A stretch of DNA of 64,000 bases. Source: Dimorphilus gyrociliatus (Eukaryota; Annelida; Polychaeta; Dinophilidae). The stretch's first letter is position 1; each line of letters begins with the position of its first letter. Positions 26,650-38,173 of the stretch are shown in pieces. Both the position numbers and the translations under genes were made by a program. A model generated the notes under the pieces. The model searched no databases. It was given only the letters and a program-made list of their open reading frames with translations, and was not told the origin of the DNA. The stretch lies in contig CAJFCJ010000006.1 of the NCBI GenBank assembly GCA_904063045.1, forward strand, positions 186,001-250,000, given 5' to 3'.

Positions 26650-29600
26650 CGAAGGAGAAAACTACGCCAAATTAAAATATTTTACTTTTCCGCTCGAGTT
26701 TGATCCAAAGTAAATTAATTTCAAAATAATGTTATTATTTAGTAATAAATCATTATAATTGATGTTATAGAAATTTTCCAAATGATAAAATTTGTGTTGT
26801 ATCGGTACTTGGTAAAAGTAAGAACGGAGTGGTTAACAGTAAAGCAATGTGTCTTCAGGAATTACTTAATCGTTGCAATGAAGGGGTTTGTGTAATCTAT
26901 AAAATACAACTAGTTAATGAACTGACAACCCTAAATATTGTTTAATCAGTTGACATCTACACGTCTCGACTCATCTTTTAAGGTTGGTATTACATAGTGT
27001 TATTAAAGTTTCAGTATTAATTTACATTACTATAAATAGAGTCAAATATCTGCATTTTTCGATGAAAAATCAAATGTTATGTATGTGCATTTGCACTCTC
27101 CATTGGACGCTGATAAATTACAACTGATACTAAAGGATAATAAAGAAATGGTAAGTATTATGTTGGCACTTTAAGAGGTTTTAATTACGTAATTCATTAA
27201 CGGGTGAATCGTTCCATCAAAGACTATTCGCGGTGATAGGCTGTAATTATTTTGTCGCAATTAGAAAGGTTGTTGCCAGACAGTGAAAGTATTAACTCAG
27301 TTTGATTTCATGTCGAGGCTGTTTAAGACTGGTAGCGCAGTCTGTGGTCTGTATTTCAGTCAGAAAGGTCCTGCGGTAAAAACATTACTAACATGGCGCC
27401 ATTTCATCGTAACAAAAGAAAAGCGTCACGTAACAAGCAAGATTTCAAATGGGACTTGAAGTTAGATCCCGATCTTATCAAATGGTTTGGAGCAGATGAA
27501 GAATTGGAGAAGATCAAACGGGCGAGAAAATTGAGCAAAAGTAAACAGAATATCGCTATGAATCTTCATCTTCCACTCGGTGTTCAAAATAGACCATATT
27601 CAATGACGATTGCTTATTCGGAACTTAATAATGTGCTAATCGATGGTAAGGAGGTAACTTTGGAAACATCTAATAGAGGAAATAGCAATGATATTGACAG
27701 TATTTACGATGAAAATTTGAAACCTTCGAATATTCCCAATGATGAAACAACTCTATTTTGTCCGCTTCTAAAAGAGCTAATGAAAAGTGAAAAGATTAGC
27801 GAATTAGTGTCAAAGTGTAAGGAGGATATAACAAGATACGAAAGCTTGTTAATCAGTTTGAATAAAGATATACGAACATTAGAATTAGAACTTCGAACAA
27901 CTAATATAACAAAAATGACAAGTCAAGCGTCGAAACTTTTACATTTGTCAAATACTCGTTTGTCATTTGTTTCAAAAGTTCGTCTCCACTATATATGGCC
28001 AATGTTAGATTGGCTTCGTTTAAAATCACCCGAAAACTATGAAACTATTCACAATTATGCTTTTGAATTTTTTAAGTAAAAATACTATTAAAAATATCTT
28101 TTTTAATTGAAATACTTTTTATAGCCGTTTGTCAAAATATGGGAAAAGGCGGAATATGAATTTTCTAAGGCCGCATTATGGTTGTTTTCTATTAGTCATA
28201 TACTTTTAGTAAGTTCTTTGTTCGACATTTTTTTTGGATGAACAGTTTTATAATGTTTTGAATACAGCTTACACAAGCGGCTTCAACGTTTGATATGTCT
28301 TACGTAAGAACTTTTCGGATTGTCGACTCTTTAAGGTGTGAATTAATTGTTAAGAATTTATACTTTTAAAAGAATCAAATAATCACTTTATACAATTGTA
28401 CTTAAATCCTTTTTTTATTATCTAAAATCTGTTTTATTCTCTTTTTGAACGTTAATAAATTTGTTAAAATAAATACAGGAGAAAATTGGGGTCAATAGTA
28501 TCAGACGAATTGAGTTCAAAGGATATTAGCAAAGAATGGGCAAGTTCTGGTAGACTTTGTTCTCCTCGTGTTTTATTTACATTCGAAACTTGCAACATCG
28601 ACCAATCGAATTGGGATATAAACAAGGCTAGACACGTACGTCAACACCTAGTTTTAACTCCTAAAGCTTTTTTATCCTTTTCTAAATATGTAGAAAGTTC
28701 CACCCTTGACACGACTTCAGCATAAAATGGAGGATTATATTTATGGACTACTTAGAAAATCTCGAGTTATAACGGACATCAGCTCAAACTCTTTATTCGC
28801 TGTGCCTATCAATCAAGAATTCGTTTATATTCACGAATACGGCGTAAAAGAGTCACCGCTTACAAATCTATCAAACCGTAGGCAGTCCTCTAGGAAAAAA
28901 TCTCAGAATTCATTTGCGTCAGAGATCAGCAGTGATGAGAATTGTATTCACAAGAGTTTAGCGGATTTCGTAACAGAGCACGTCCACGTAGCTTCAACAA
29001 CTGGTTTTAATGATAATGCTAGGAAGTATCAGGGAAATAGCTACTTTGAACTACCAGAATGTTCAAAGTGGCTTGAGATAAGCCAGTTATTGTACAATAT
29101 TTTTATCAATGAAGAGGTAGCCAATATGCATAAAAACTATTTTGAAATAGAGATGAGAAAACCCCTCTCTATGTTTAGTTCATTTAGTAAAAATAATTGC
29201 GAAAGTGCTTATCCGTCGGCCGTAAATATTTATAAAGAAAAGCTACCCAAATACTACACAAAGCAAACACATGAGAGCAAACTAAATACTGCTATAGAAT
29301 ATATGAAGAAGACATGTCGTGGACCGGAACTAAACACTTTCTTACAGTAATTAAATTAAACTCAATGAAAAGAAATAAATTTTGTTTGTATTTGTTTTTT
29401 TTATTAGACGTTTAACTGACGAATGTACTGGTATGTGGCAAAAGGAAAGGAGGCTTTGCGAAGCCGTGAGTATTAGTGGAAGAGCGTGCAATAAGAAAGC
29501 TCATAGAAGCCCTGCAGATAAGATAACGGAAGAAAACAAACAATGGCCTGTTTCGGATCATTCAAACGATGTTCATACAAGAGCTTTTTGTAATTGTGGT

Positions 29601-30920
29601 AACACTTGTGCTGACAAACCAGATCCTTTTGATATTAAAGTAAAATAATATTTTATACTTTTTTCAAAATTGAATAATTGTTAATTAATTTTTTAATAGT
29701 TCGCTAACAAGCTATTTTATGATAATTTGGAGAAGAATTGCTGTCAGAGTATGGTTCATCTTAATCTACCCGTATTTCAACCATCAGTCACAGAGCCAAA
29801 AGTTTTTAAGCTAAGTAAGGCTGATGAAGGTGGGGAACCGCAACAAAATTTAAGCGAAGTTGATGCTTCTACAACCTATAATCTCGATTTGTCTCAACCG
29901 TCTTTATCAAGAATGGATGAACACTCTGATTTAGCGGAAAATCAGAACGCTGAAAGCGAAAATCAGAACGCTGAAGGCGAAAATCAAGAAACTGAATTTT
30001 TTAAAGAACCATCTACCAAAGAGGTTGAAAGGCAACATTCAACTACGGAATATCTCAATGGAATGTTACATACTAAATCCCCCGGGTCTCTACTTCCATT
30101 GTTTCCGAGCTTTTCTCTATTAAAAGTTGGTAATTACTCTTGGTACGATCCTAATGTCGGACTTCGGCAAACAGGATTTATTCAGAATTCTTTCCTTTGC
30201 TTTTGGGATGTTAGAAATCCCAGAGGGGCAGACCAAGCAAATCGGTCAACCGTTTGGAAAAATTATGGATCTTCCAATACGCATGAAGTTAAGCTTTTTT
30301 TAGGCAACGAATATGAATGCGCATTAGGTCATCGATTTTTTGCTCATCACCCGGAAAAGATATTCAAATCGCAAACTCTCAGGAAAGACAACGCTCGAAA
30401 AATATTAAATTCTGATGTTCCTTTATACTTTCCCTGCCCTTGCAAGTAAGTTTATACTGTCGTGCAAGACAATTATTAAAAAAAAACACCGTGATTATGA
30501 TTAAATAACCTACATCAAATTCTAGGACTGAGGATTCCGGTAATGTTGCAGTAGCTCAATTAATGAGAGTTTGGGTTGCTATACCAAAAGCTCCCGTGCA
30601 TGTCTCATTAAACCCAAGAATACGTCCAGGGCCTGAAGATGGAACACCTACTTTTGTTTTATCAAGAGACGGTCCAATTGATTTAACTCATGATGCAGTT
30701 TGGGTTCTTAGATTACCGTATCCTTTTTTTAATGGGCACTTTAGATATATTAAATTTATATTGACTATCTATTTTTTGCTAATTATTACATATTTTCCTT
30801 AACAAGTTTTTTCCTAGGCATTTATATAGTAGCGACGACGTGAATTATTTGTGCTCTTCGTCTACAATGAATTCATGCAGAGTATTGAAGGGAATGTTTA
30901 ATATTTCAAGAATAGCGTAG
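26642..30920 (+). CDS. SMG8: SMG8, nonsense-mediated mRNA decay factor
   Basis: About a dozen exons; exon 1 is 26642-26709. Motifs follow human SMG8 in order: KICVVSVLGKSKNGVV (G-like N-terminal domain), KMEDYIYGLLRKSRVITDIS and SLFAVPINQEFVYI, then FELPECSKWLEISQLLYN. The zinc-binding segment is RAFCNCGNTCADKPDPFDIK, followed by NCCQSMVHLNLPVFQPS, TTEYLNGMLHTKSPGSLLP and DAVWVLRLP. SMG8 with SMG9 restrains the SMG1 kinase that phosphorylates UPF1. The last junction is ambiguous. A canonical GTATCC donor after WVLRLP fits the final exon (HLYSSDDVNYLCSST...ISRIA, stop at 30918-30920) in frame. AATAAA is at 30958-30963. The convergent lectin gene ends 81 nt away. Confidence 0.93.
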
Positions 30921-31001
30921 TTAAATATTTTTCTTTACAGCTCATGTATTTCTTATCAATAAATTTTTCCAAGTTTTTGTTGCCACTTATCTATTGACCA
31001 G

Positions 31002-32529
31002 TTAGTAGATAGACATGCTAATTTTCTTGAATGTTCTATCTCCAAGGTTCTTCCATTGGGCGCAAGTGTATTGACAATTTGGTCCAGATGACCAAAGACC
31101 ATTCAAGTTAGCAGCCCAGCAGTAGTTGAACCACCATCCGGACTTATATTGTTTGGCGCATGGGAAGCTGCTTGCATCATTGTCTTGGTCATATGTACTA
31201 AATTTCATGTTGTTATGATTCAAGTTGCCCTGTGGGTGCAAAAGAGCATCACCAGCATCTCCACCTGCATAGGAACCAATGGTCAATTTGTATTTCTCGG
31301 CTTCAGTATCAACGTTGAAGTCATTATATTCAGCAGTGTAGGTTCTATCGGTGTGATCAGTTAAAGAAACGCTCAATTTGTAGGTTCCTCTGGAAGTCCA
31401 GTAGTGGATGTTTTCTAAGCCAGCCCAGAAAGACATATAGTTTCCGAATCCATTTTTGTATTCTGCCCAAGTTCTGTTAAAGCTAATTGATCCATCCATT
31501 CTTTGTTGGATAACGGTTTGTCCCATATCAAGATAACATGTAACTGTGACCACTCTTCGATCAGGGGTGCTCAATCTGATTTTGTACCGTCCATCGGCAG
31601 ATGAACCTTTGGCTTTTAGGTCTTTGCAATCATTAGCATCGATGGCTTCACCTTCTCTCAATCTTATGTCGTCAAGGCCTAAATCACCTTCAGTAATGCC
31701 GGTGGTTTGAGTATTGCCTTCAAATTCAATTTGGTAACCTCCCGTCAGGCCACCAGGTACAGCAATTTTAGCATAACGCCAGCCTGGTCCTTGGTCTCCA
31801 GTCTTAGACCACAGCTTTCTACGGACAGCTCCGTGTTTAATCCAAATGCTAAGTTCGTAAACTTTTGAACCGTACATATTGTAGTAGAATTCTAAAGCAG
31901 ATGGCTTCAAACAATAAAGAAGTTAAAGAGAAGTTCTCAAAGAAATTTTTTCTTAAAACTTACCTCCATAACACTGATCATAGGGGTTGTGGCCACAGTG
32001 GTTTTACTGCTTCCAAAAGCGTAATCAGCATCAGCAGTCAAATAAAATCCCGAACCAGTTGTATGATCAACAGGTGTACCAGTACCTGGTGTGGAAGCTG
32101 GTGCTGACACATTTCGCCAACTGTAATATCCATCAGCATTTACTGTCATATCACATAAGCCGTTTTCGAAGTTACATTCAAATCCAACGGGCGGAGCCAT
32201 TGTTACATCTGGTACAACTGTATTAATAATTAAAAACAAGTTAACTATCGTAAAAAAAGTACTTTTCTCTACTTACGCAAGTTATCGCAGTGTTCAGTGC
32301 ATGGAGCAACACCGTCTTGAGCTCCGAAACCAGGTCTGACACAAGTTCCTTTTCCGCATCTAAGTCTGTCCAAATTGCCACTTCTAAATCCCCAACATCT
32401 GTAAAAGTATTTAACATCAGCATCATCTTCAATGTACCAATCTCCACCTGAACAAGAATTTTTGACTGGACCTCCATATGTCGCCGAAAAGCAAGCGAAA
32501 GCTAAACACAACACTGAAGTTAACTTCAT
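31002..32529 (-). CDS. Secreted MAM + fibrinogen C-terminal domain protein (FReD lectin-like)
   Basis: Three exons (32277-32529, 31964-32217, 31002-31904) give 469 residues. The start at 32529 is chosen because MKLTSVLCLAFACFSATYGG is a clean signal peptide. Next comes a Cys-rich module of about 65 residues (NSCSGGDWYIEDD...CTEHCD), then a MAM domain (GFECNFENGLCDM through GLDDIRL). A fibrinogen-related domain ends the protein: TVIQQRMDGSISFNRTWAEY, GFGNYMSFWAGLENI, KFSTYDQDNDASS and KSGWWFNYCWAANLNGLW. The DQDND stretch is the usual Ca2+ site. Such proteins act extracellularly in pattern recognition or adhesion in many invertebrates. Role here is inferred from domains only. Confidence 0.93.
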
Positions 32530-32580
32530 CTTTTGTATTCCTAGTCCACTCCTCAATGATCGAGACTGCCAATAATACTG

Positions 32581-32590
32581 CTTTTATATA
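32581..32590 (-). promoter_or_regulatory. TATA box of the FReD lectin gene
   Basis: Minus strand reads TATATAAAAG, about 50 nt upstream of the ATG and in the right position for a short 5' leader. A TATA promoter fits a regulated, highly expressed secreted gene, in contrast with the TISU-type housekeeping neighbours. Confidence 0.55.
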
Positions 32591-33103
32591 CTGTTGCGGA
32601 AGTTCTCGCGTGCAACGTGTCTTTGCTCAGGGCGTTTAAAAATTTTCCCATCTTTGAAAGCGACTTTGTCAGTATTAGCATTCTAGTGATATTATTTTAT
32701 GCTTATTGGAGGAGTTTTTAGCACTGAAAGACCTTCAGCGTTTTGAACTGAAGGTGTTAAATACTTTGTAAACTAAAATTTGTACTTTGTGTAACCGAAA
32801 AAAGAAATAATTTAGATATTCGTTTGTGCAAGAGTGCTTTATGATAATTCATGTCATACAGTAAATCTCGTTTTTTTTTATCTATACATGATTAGTCTAA
32901 TTATATACTTTTTCACATATTACCATAAAAATGTCAAATATCGCCCCAAAAAATATACAACAGTATATGCATAAACACAAATAACACTGCTAGAACAAAG
33001 AAAACTTAAGACATAACACTAATTTGTACATGATGCAAAGTTGAACGAAACTTTTCAAGTCAAAATCTCTTTTTTATTATTATTAAGTAGAGCCTGAAGA
33101 GAA
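32591..33103. other. Intergenic between FReD lectin promoter and HCFC1 3' end
   Basis: AT-rich spacer; it includes an AATAAA on the minus strand near 33072 for HCFC1. No gene seen. Confidence 0.4.
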
Positions 33104-36100
33104 TTATTCTGTACCGTCTACTTTGATCTTCTTAACCTGCACACCTCCTACCGTTGTAGCTTTTCTAAAAAAGATAAACAAAGTTATTTTTAATATGGGT
33201 ATTTTTATTATTTATCGAAATACTAACGAATCAGCGACAGCGATAGTTCGCTTAAAAGTTGGTTTATTTGCGGCAGGTGACGACGCAAGCATTGAATCTA
33301 TAAAGTAAGAATTTTTTTAATTAAAATAATGAAAACAAAAAGTAAATTATGCTAACCTTGCAACCATCTAACTTGGGTGGCTGGACCATAGCCCTTTTCG
33401 TTCCTTGCAGCAATGCGGAATATTATTGCTGGTTTTGTGCTGCAATCAACGTGAGCGGTTGATAAATTACTCTGATTAACTATACAAGTTGGCTGCGGTC
33501 CGCAATACACTCTTACAAAAGCCAGCTGCTGTCCGGCAGCACCGGGAGTTGATGGCGTGGTTCGGTCAGGTTGATTTCTGACAGCTAAGTAAACAGAATA
33601 TTCTGTAATTTTTCCTGCGGTATTTTGTGGGGGCTCCCAAGATAAGTGGGCACCCTCCGTTGATTTAGAGATTTTGATGGCGCTTGGGGCTCCAGGGAAA
33701 CCTGGCAGACAGGTCTTAAATGCTGAAACTTCACTAAAAGGTCCTCGTCCACACGAGTTCATGGCTGCTACTCTAAATTTGTAAGCCGTTCCTGGCGTTA
33801 GAGTTTCCTTTTTCATTTGCGAATGATCTGGCAAATTCACAACGTCAATGTCAAGTTGAGGTTTCTGCTCTACCCCATCTTCTTCGTTGCTGGCAGTTGA
33901 GGACTCTTTGTCGTTTGGAATGTAATAGGAAGACACAACGCAATTGGTTGCCTTAATGACACATACATCGTACCACTTCGGACCGTCCTCTTCTTTTTTC
34001 TTGTCACCATCTTCATCTTCCGTTTTATCATCAGCTTCTTCTTTCACTTTCTCCTCTTTCTTTATTTGAACACCATCGGCGGCTGACACAGCAGCTGAGG
34101 CAAGTGTCGCTAGAGCATCAGCTCCACTTAAATCGTCAGCATTTGCTGCTTCATCTGTTTCTTGCTTTATATCCATAGAGCTTTTGTTCCTTTCTTCGGC
34201 TGCTTGGTTTTGATCAAGGTTTTCTGCTAGCTGAGGCATAGGTACTGGTTCTTCGGCGTCTTCGGCAGAACCTTCAAGGAATTGTTCGGGTAGACCATCT
34301 GAGGCGGGTGCAACATCTTGATTATTTGAATCTAATTGACCATCTTCATTACTACCGTTTGCATCACCGTCAAACATCCCGTCTAACTGTGGTATCCTCA
34401 AGTCCCCGCTACCGTCGACTTGAGGAAGTTCGTCAAGAGCTTGACTTTCAGCTGCAGCGTCAACTGCTGCTTGCTCAACAGCTGACATAGTTGGAGCAGT
34501 TCCACCGCTCCCTGAAACAAGTGTTATGATAGGTTTAGAGCTTCCTTGTTGAGGCGATTGTCCTGGTCGAGAGGTTACTACATAAAATTGGGTCGATGAA
34601 GGTGTCGCTGAATTTCCAGATTTCGGCAATGCGGTGATAATTTTTGTACCCTGCGGTGTATTCTGAGCACTTTTGGGTGAGGCTATAACAACTGTTTGCT
34701 TGCCACCTGGTTTACCTGCTAGCAAGTTCGATGGAACAGTTTTAATTATTGTCTTTTGTTGACCACTTGCTATACCTCCTACAACAGTTTGTCCACCGGA
34801 TCCCGACGCTTGCGATGTGATAATAGTCGTTGGCTTTCCTACTTGATTTGCTTGAGTTGTCACAAGCTTTACAATTGTTGCACCTTGGGGAAGAGACTTT
34901 TGGCTTACCCCTCCTGTCTGATTAACAGTCATACCAGACTTATTAGAAAGTAACGTTACTTTAGGTACTTGACCCATCGATACACCCTGAGTAGTTTTTA
35001 CTAAAGTTACTTGACCTCCTTTGTGAACTGTTATAATCTGCTTTTGTTGACCGGAGGCCGTGGTGGGTGTGCCACTCTTAATTATTGTTGGAGATGTCAT
35101 CCTGACAGTTTGTTGTCCAGCAGTCACAACCTGTCTACTTACCGGAGTGACTTTGATGCTGGACGGACCCATTATTGTTGGGGTAACTACCTTAATACCA
35201 GCTGCTGAATTAGATGAAGATCTGTTGCTCTGAGATATAATGCCACTAACATTAGACACTGTTCTTACTCCTGACTGGCCACTAGTATTAACAACAGTTT
35301 TAGTAGGAACTGTCATTATTTGTTGTCCACCAGGACCACTAACAACCTTAATAGTTGTTGTATTGCCAGGAGATTTTCCAGGGCGAACGATAGGTGTAGT
35401 TACCCTAGGGGAAACGGTTCGTATCTGAGGTGACTGCAAAGGAGCAACAGATCGCATTTGTGCTGTTCCCGGAGAGACTTGACGCAGTGTTGGAGTTTTT
35501 GCTTGAGCAGTTGAAGCTAACGGCGAAGCTGGAGCTTGCGAAGCCGGTATTTCGTATTTTTGCAATTGTAATATATATGCATCGGCATTGGGAACATTTC
35601 CCCAACAAACTTCCAAAGTATTCGTACTTGCACGAACCAATTGAACTCTTCCCGGGGCAGCGGGTTTTTCTATATCGAATATTAAAGTTAATTAAAAATA
35701 TTAAAATTATAAACTTAACATATTTACCAGTTTCCAAGAACCATAAATCTTTAAAACAAACTTGATTATTCCATGCCTTTCTGTATCCATCTCTACCGCT
35801 CCAAATGTATAATCTATTATGAATTGTAACTGCGCAATGACCAGCTCTCGGTCTTGGTAAAGCATCTTCGAAAACTTCCATAGCCAACGGTTCCCAAGAC
35901 ATTGTTTCTGTAATTGAAAGTTTGTTTTAACCCGCAAATACAACACTATTCGGTAAATATCAAGTTATAATAGATATAACTTTTGAAACAGTATCATGTG
36001 AAAAAGTTAAATAAATTCAATATACGACAGACTAAAACCGAAAAAACTTCTTTTCTGTGAAGAGTCGGGGAACTCCGTCGTTTCTAATAATAATTAACTA

Positions 36101-38169
36101 AAGAACATTGAGACACACATACCTAAATCGAGGGAAGCCAAGGTATTTGTACATTTCCATTCTTTTTCATGTGAAGCAACTTTAACATCATCCATAACAA
36201 GCGGAACCCAACCGCCAAATACAAACATTCTATTAAGAAATAGCACAATAAAAAGCTAACTTAACGAACAGAACAACAATTTTACCTATGTCCAATAACA
36301 GTTGCTGAATGTAAGCTACGCGGTAAAGGTGCAACGCCTGTGTAAGTTGGTTTTGTCCAAGCATTTGTATCTGAAAAATAAGTACGTGTATATTAATATA
36401 CGTTTCTTTTTTAATAACATTATTCAATTAATTTAATTACTTATGTCGAACTGCCATAGATCTCCTAATCTACAACCACTCATACCACCGTATATAAGCA
36501 ATCTAGGATTCTGACCAAATTTATCAACGTATGCCACACAAGTGTGGCTTTCTCGGGGTGGTGGAGCTTGACCATTTGTGATAGGCTTATCCCAAGCAAC
36601 GGTATTTGTTCCTTGTCTTAGCTCAAGTGTGTACAAATCATTTAGATATCTATTCAAAGAATTGATAATTAGTCAAAAAAACAAGAAGCAAGTGTAAAGA
36701 CGATTATTGTTATCAGTACGAACCTGGGAATATTATTTTTTGGGTCTTCGCTATCATTGGCTAAACCTCCAAATAGATAAACTTTATTTGCGTGTAGAGT
36801 AAAACTATGTCCTAAACAAAAGAAAAAACAAAGTCTGATTAAATAATCCTAATATACTCTATTGTTTTCTCTATACCTAATCTTGGACATGGCGGTTGAC
36901 CGCCTTTTGGCGGTTTCGGTCGTAATCTCCTCCATTCCCATCTGCTGGCTTGCAATTCATATAATTCATTTGAGTACTTTCCATATTCGACCATTCCACC
37001 AAAGACAAGAACTCTTGTCCCATCGCATACAAAGCCATATGCAGCGCATCCCGGTGGTATATCACCTCGAACAGCAGGTACAAACCATTGATTAGTAGCT
37101 GTAAACACATATAATTAATTTAGAAATAAGATTAAATTTCACATATTTATTATCTGATTTATATATCATATTTACTATTATTTTTTTAAACAATAAACAA
37201 ACACTGCATGTGCATTTTACACTGTTCTCTATAAAATTCTCCAAACCTTTCACATTTAAAATTGTTTTAAAATAATTAGATTTATGACGACATAATTTAA
37301 TTTTAAAATGCTTTTATGCGAATATTTAAATCAAAAAGAAACAATCAAGCTAGAAATTCTCTTGTTTATCTTTTAAACAGGATAGCCTAATCTTTTACCA
37401 ATTCGAACTGCTTGTCACTATTTATAGTTTATTAGCAATCAATGTTAAAATCAAAGTATTAGGGTATGACTTAAAACAAAAGAATTGAGTTTAGATGCGA
37501 TCACATTTACTTTTTTAGCAAACAGGAGATATTTTACTGTTTACATGGAAACTACTACTCTTAACGCTCATGTTATGCCGTGGGCGCTGCCATCTTGAAG
37601 CTAACGCTCAACTTAACACCGTAGTCAAATTTTGATATGAAATACATCTTTTAACCAAACCAAAAGCCCAAGTTATTGATATAATTAATTATAACACCTT
37701 AAAAGAACGCTTTTAAGATGATTCCCTTGTGTACTTTGTTAAAAACATAAATATTTACAAAATGTTTGCCTCCATTGGACGCGGCCATATTGGAAACTGC
37801 AGAAACGCCGGTAGTTTTTAAAACACTTAAAGCTGTTAATCAGACTTCAAAGTAGGCAATAAATTTAGTATTCGATTAGGGAAAACGTTTAGTTACTTGT
37901 GATTTACTTGAGAGATACAAATGACTTGAAAAATTTAAAAGTTTGATACACAACAAAGAGAGCCATGTTGAATCGAATTACAGCAATGTCTACAGAACTA
38001 AAATCTCACCGGTATTGAAAACGTGTAACTCGTCGACGATTCCTTCATTACCACCACCAAATACAACCATTAAATCTCTGATTGCAACCGCTCGATGGCC
38101 GTGACGAGGCCTAGGACAAGGGCCAGAGGTATTAGAAATTCGTTTCCACTTTAATGTGGACGCCGCCAT
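33104..38169 (-). CDS. HCFC1: Host cell factor 1 (HCF-1) transcriptional co-regulator
   Basis: The start at 38169 reads [17 protein letters not shown], then [20 protein letters not shown]. Kelch repeats follow over several exons ([86 protein letters not shown]). A long Thr/Ser/Val/Gly-rich basic region and an acidic region come next, then paired Fn3 domains ([36 protein letters not shown]) and a basic C-terminus ending [12 protein letters not shown]-1 tethers SET1/MLL, Sin3 and other chromatin enzymes to promoters and controls G1/S. The vertebrate 20-aa HCF repeats cut by OGT are absent. Instead QVDGSGD and QLDGMFD lie in the acidic part. Intron 1 (about 37100-38010) is the longest in the gene. 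Confidence 0.96.
34369..34422 (-). other. Two adjacent Taspase1-like cleavage motifs within HCF
   Basis: In-frame QVDGSGD (34402-34422) and QLDGMFD (34369-34389), separated by four residues (LRIP). Both fit QxD/GxxD. They lie between the basic and acidic regions, so cleavage would separate an N-terminal kelch subunit from the Fn3 subunit. Confidence 0.5.
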
Positions 38170-38173
38170 TTTG
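38162..38173 (-). promoter_or_regulatory. TISU/YY1 element over the HCFC1 start codon
   Basis: Minus strand reads CAAAATGGCGGC, 11 of 12 matches to the TISU consensus, with the ATG used as start. Confidence 0.55.

Noticed and set aside
34000-36000. Search for vertebrate-type HCF-PRO repeats
   Set aside because: No THETGTTNTATT-like unit is present in the HCF central region.
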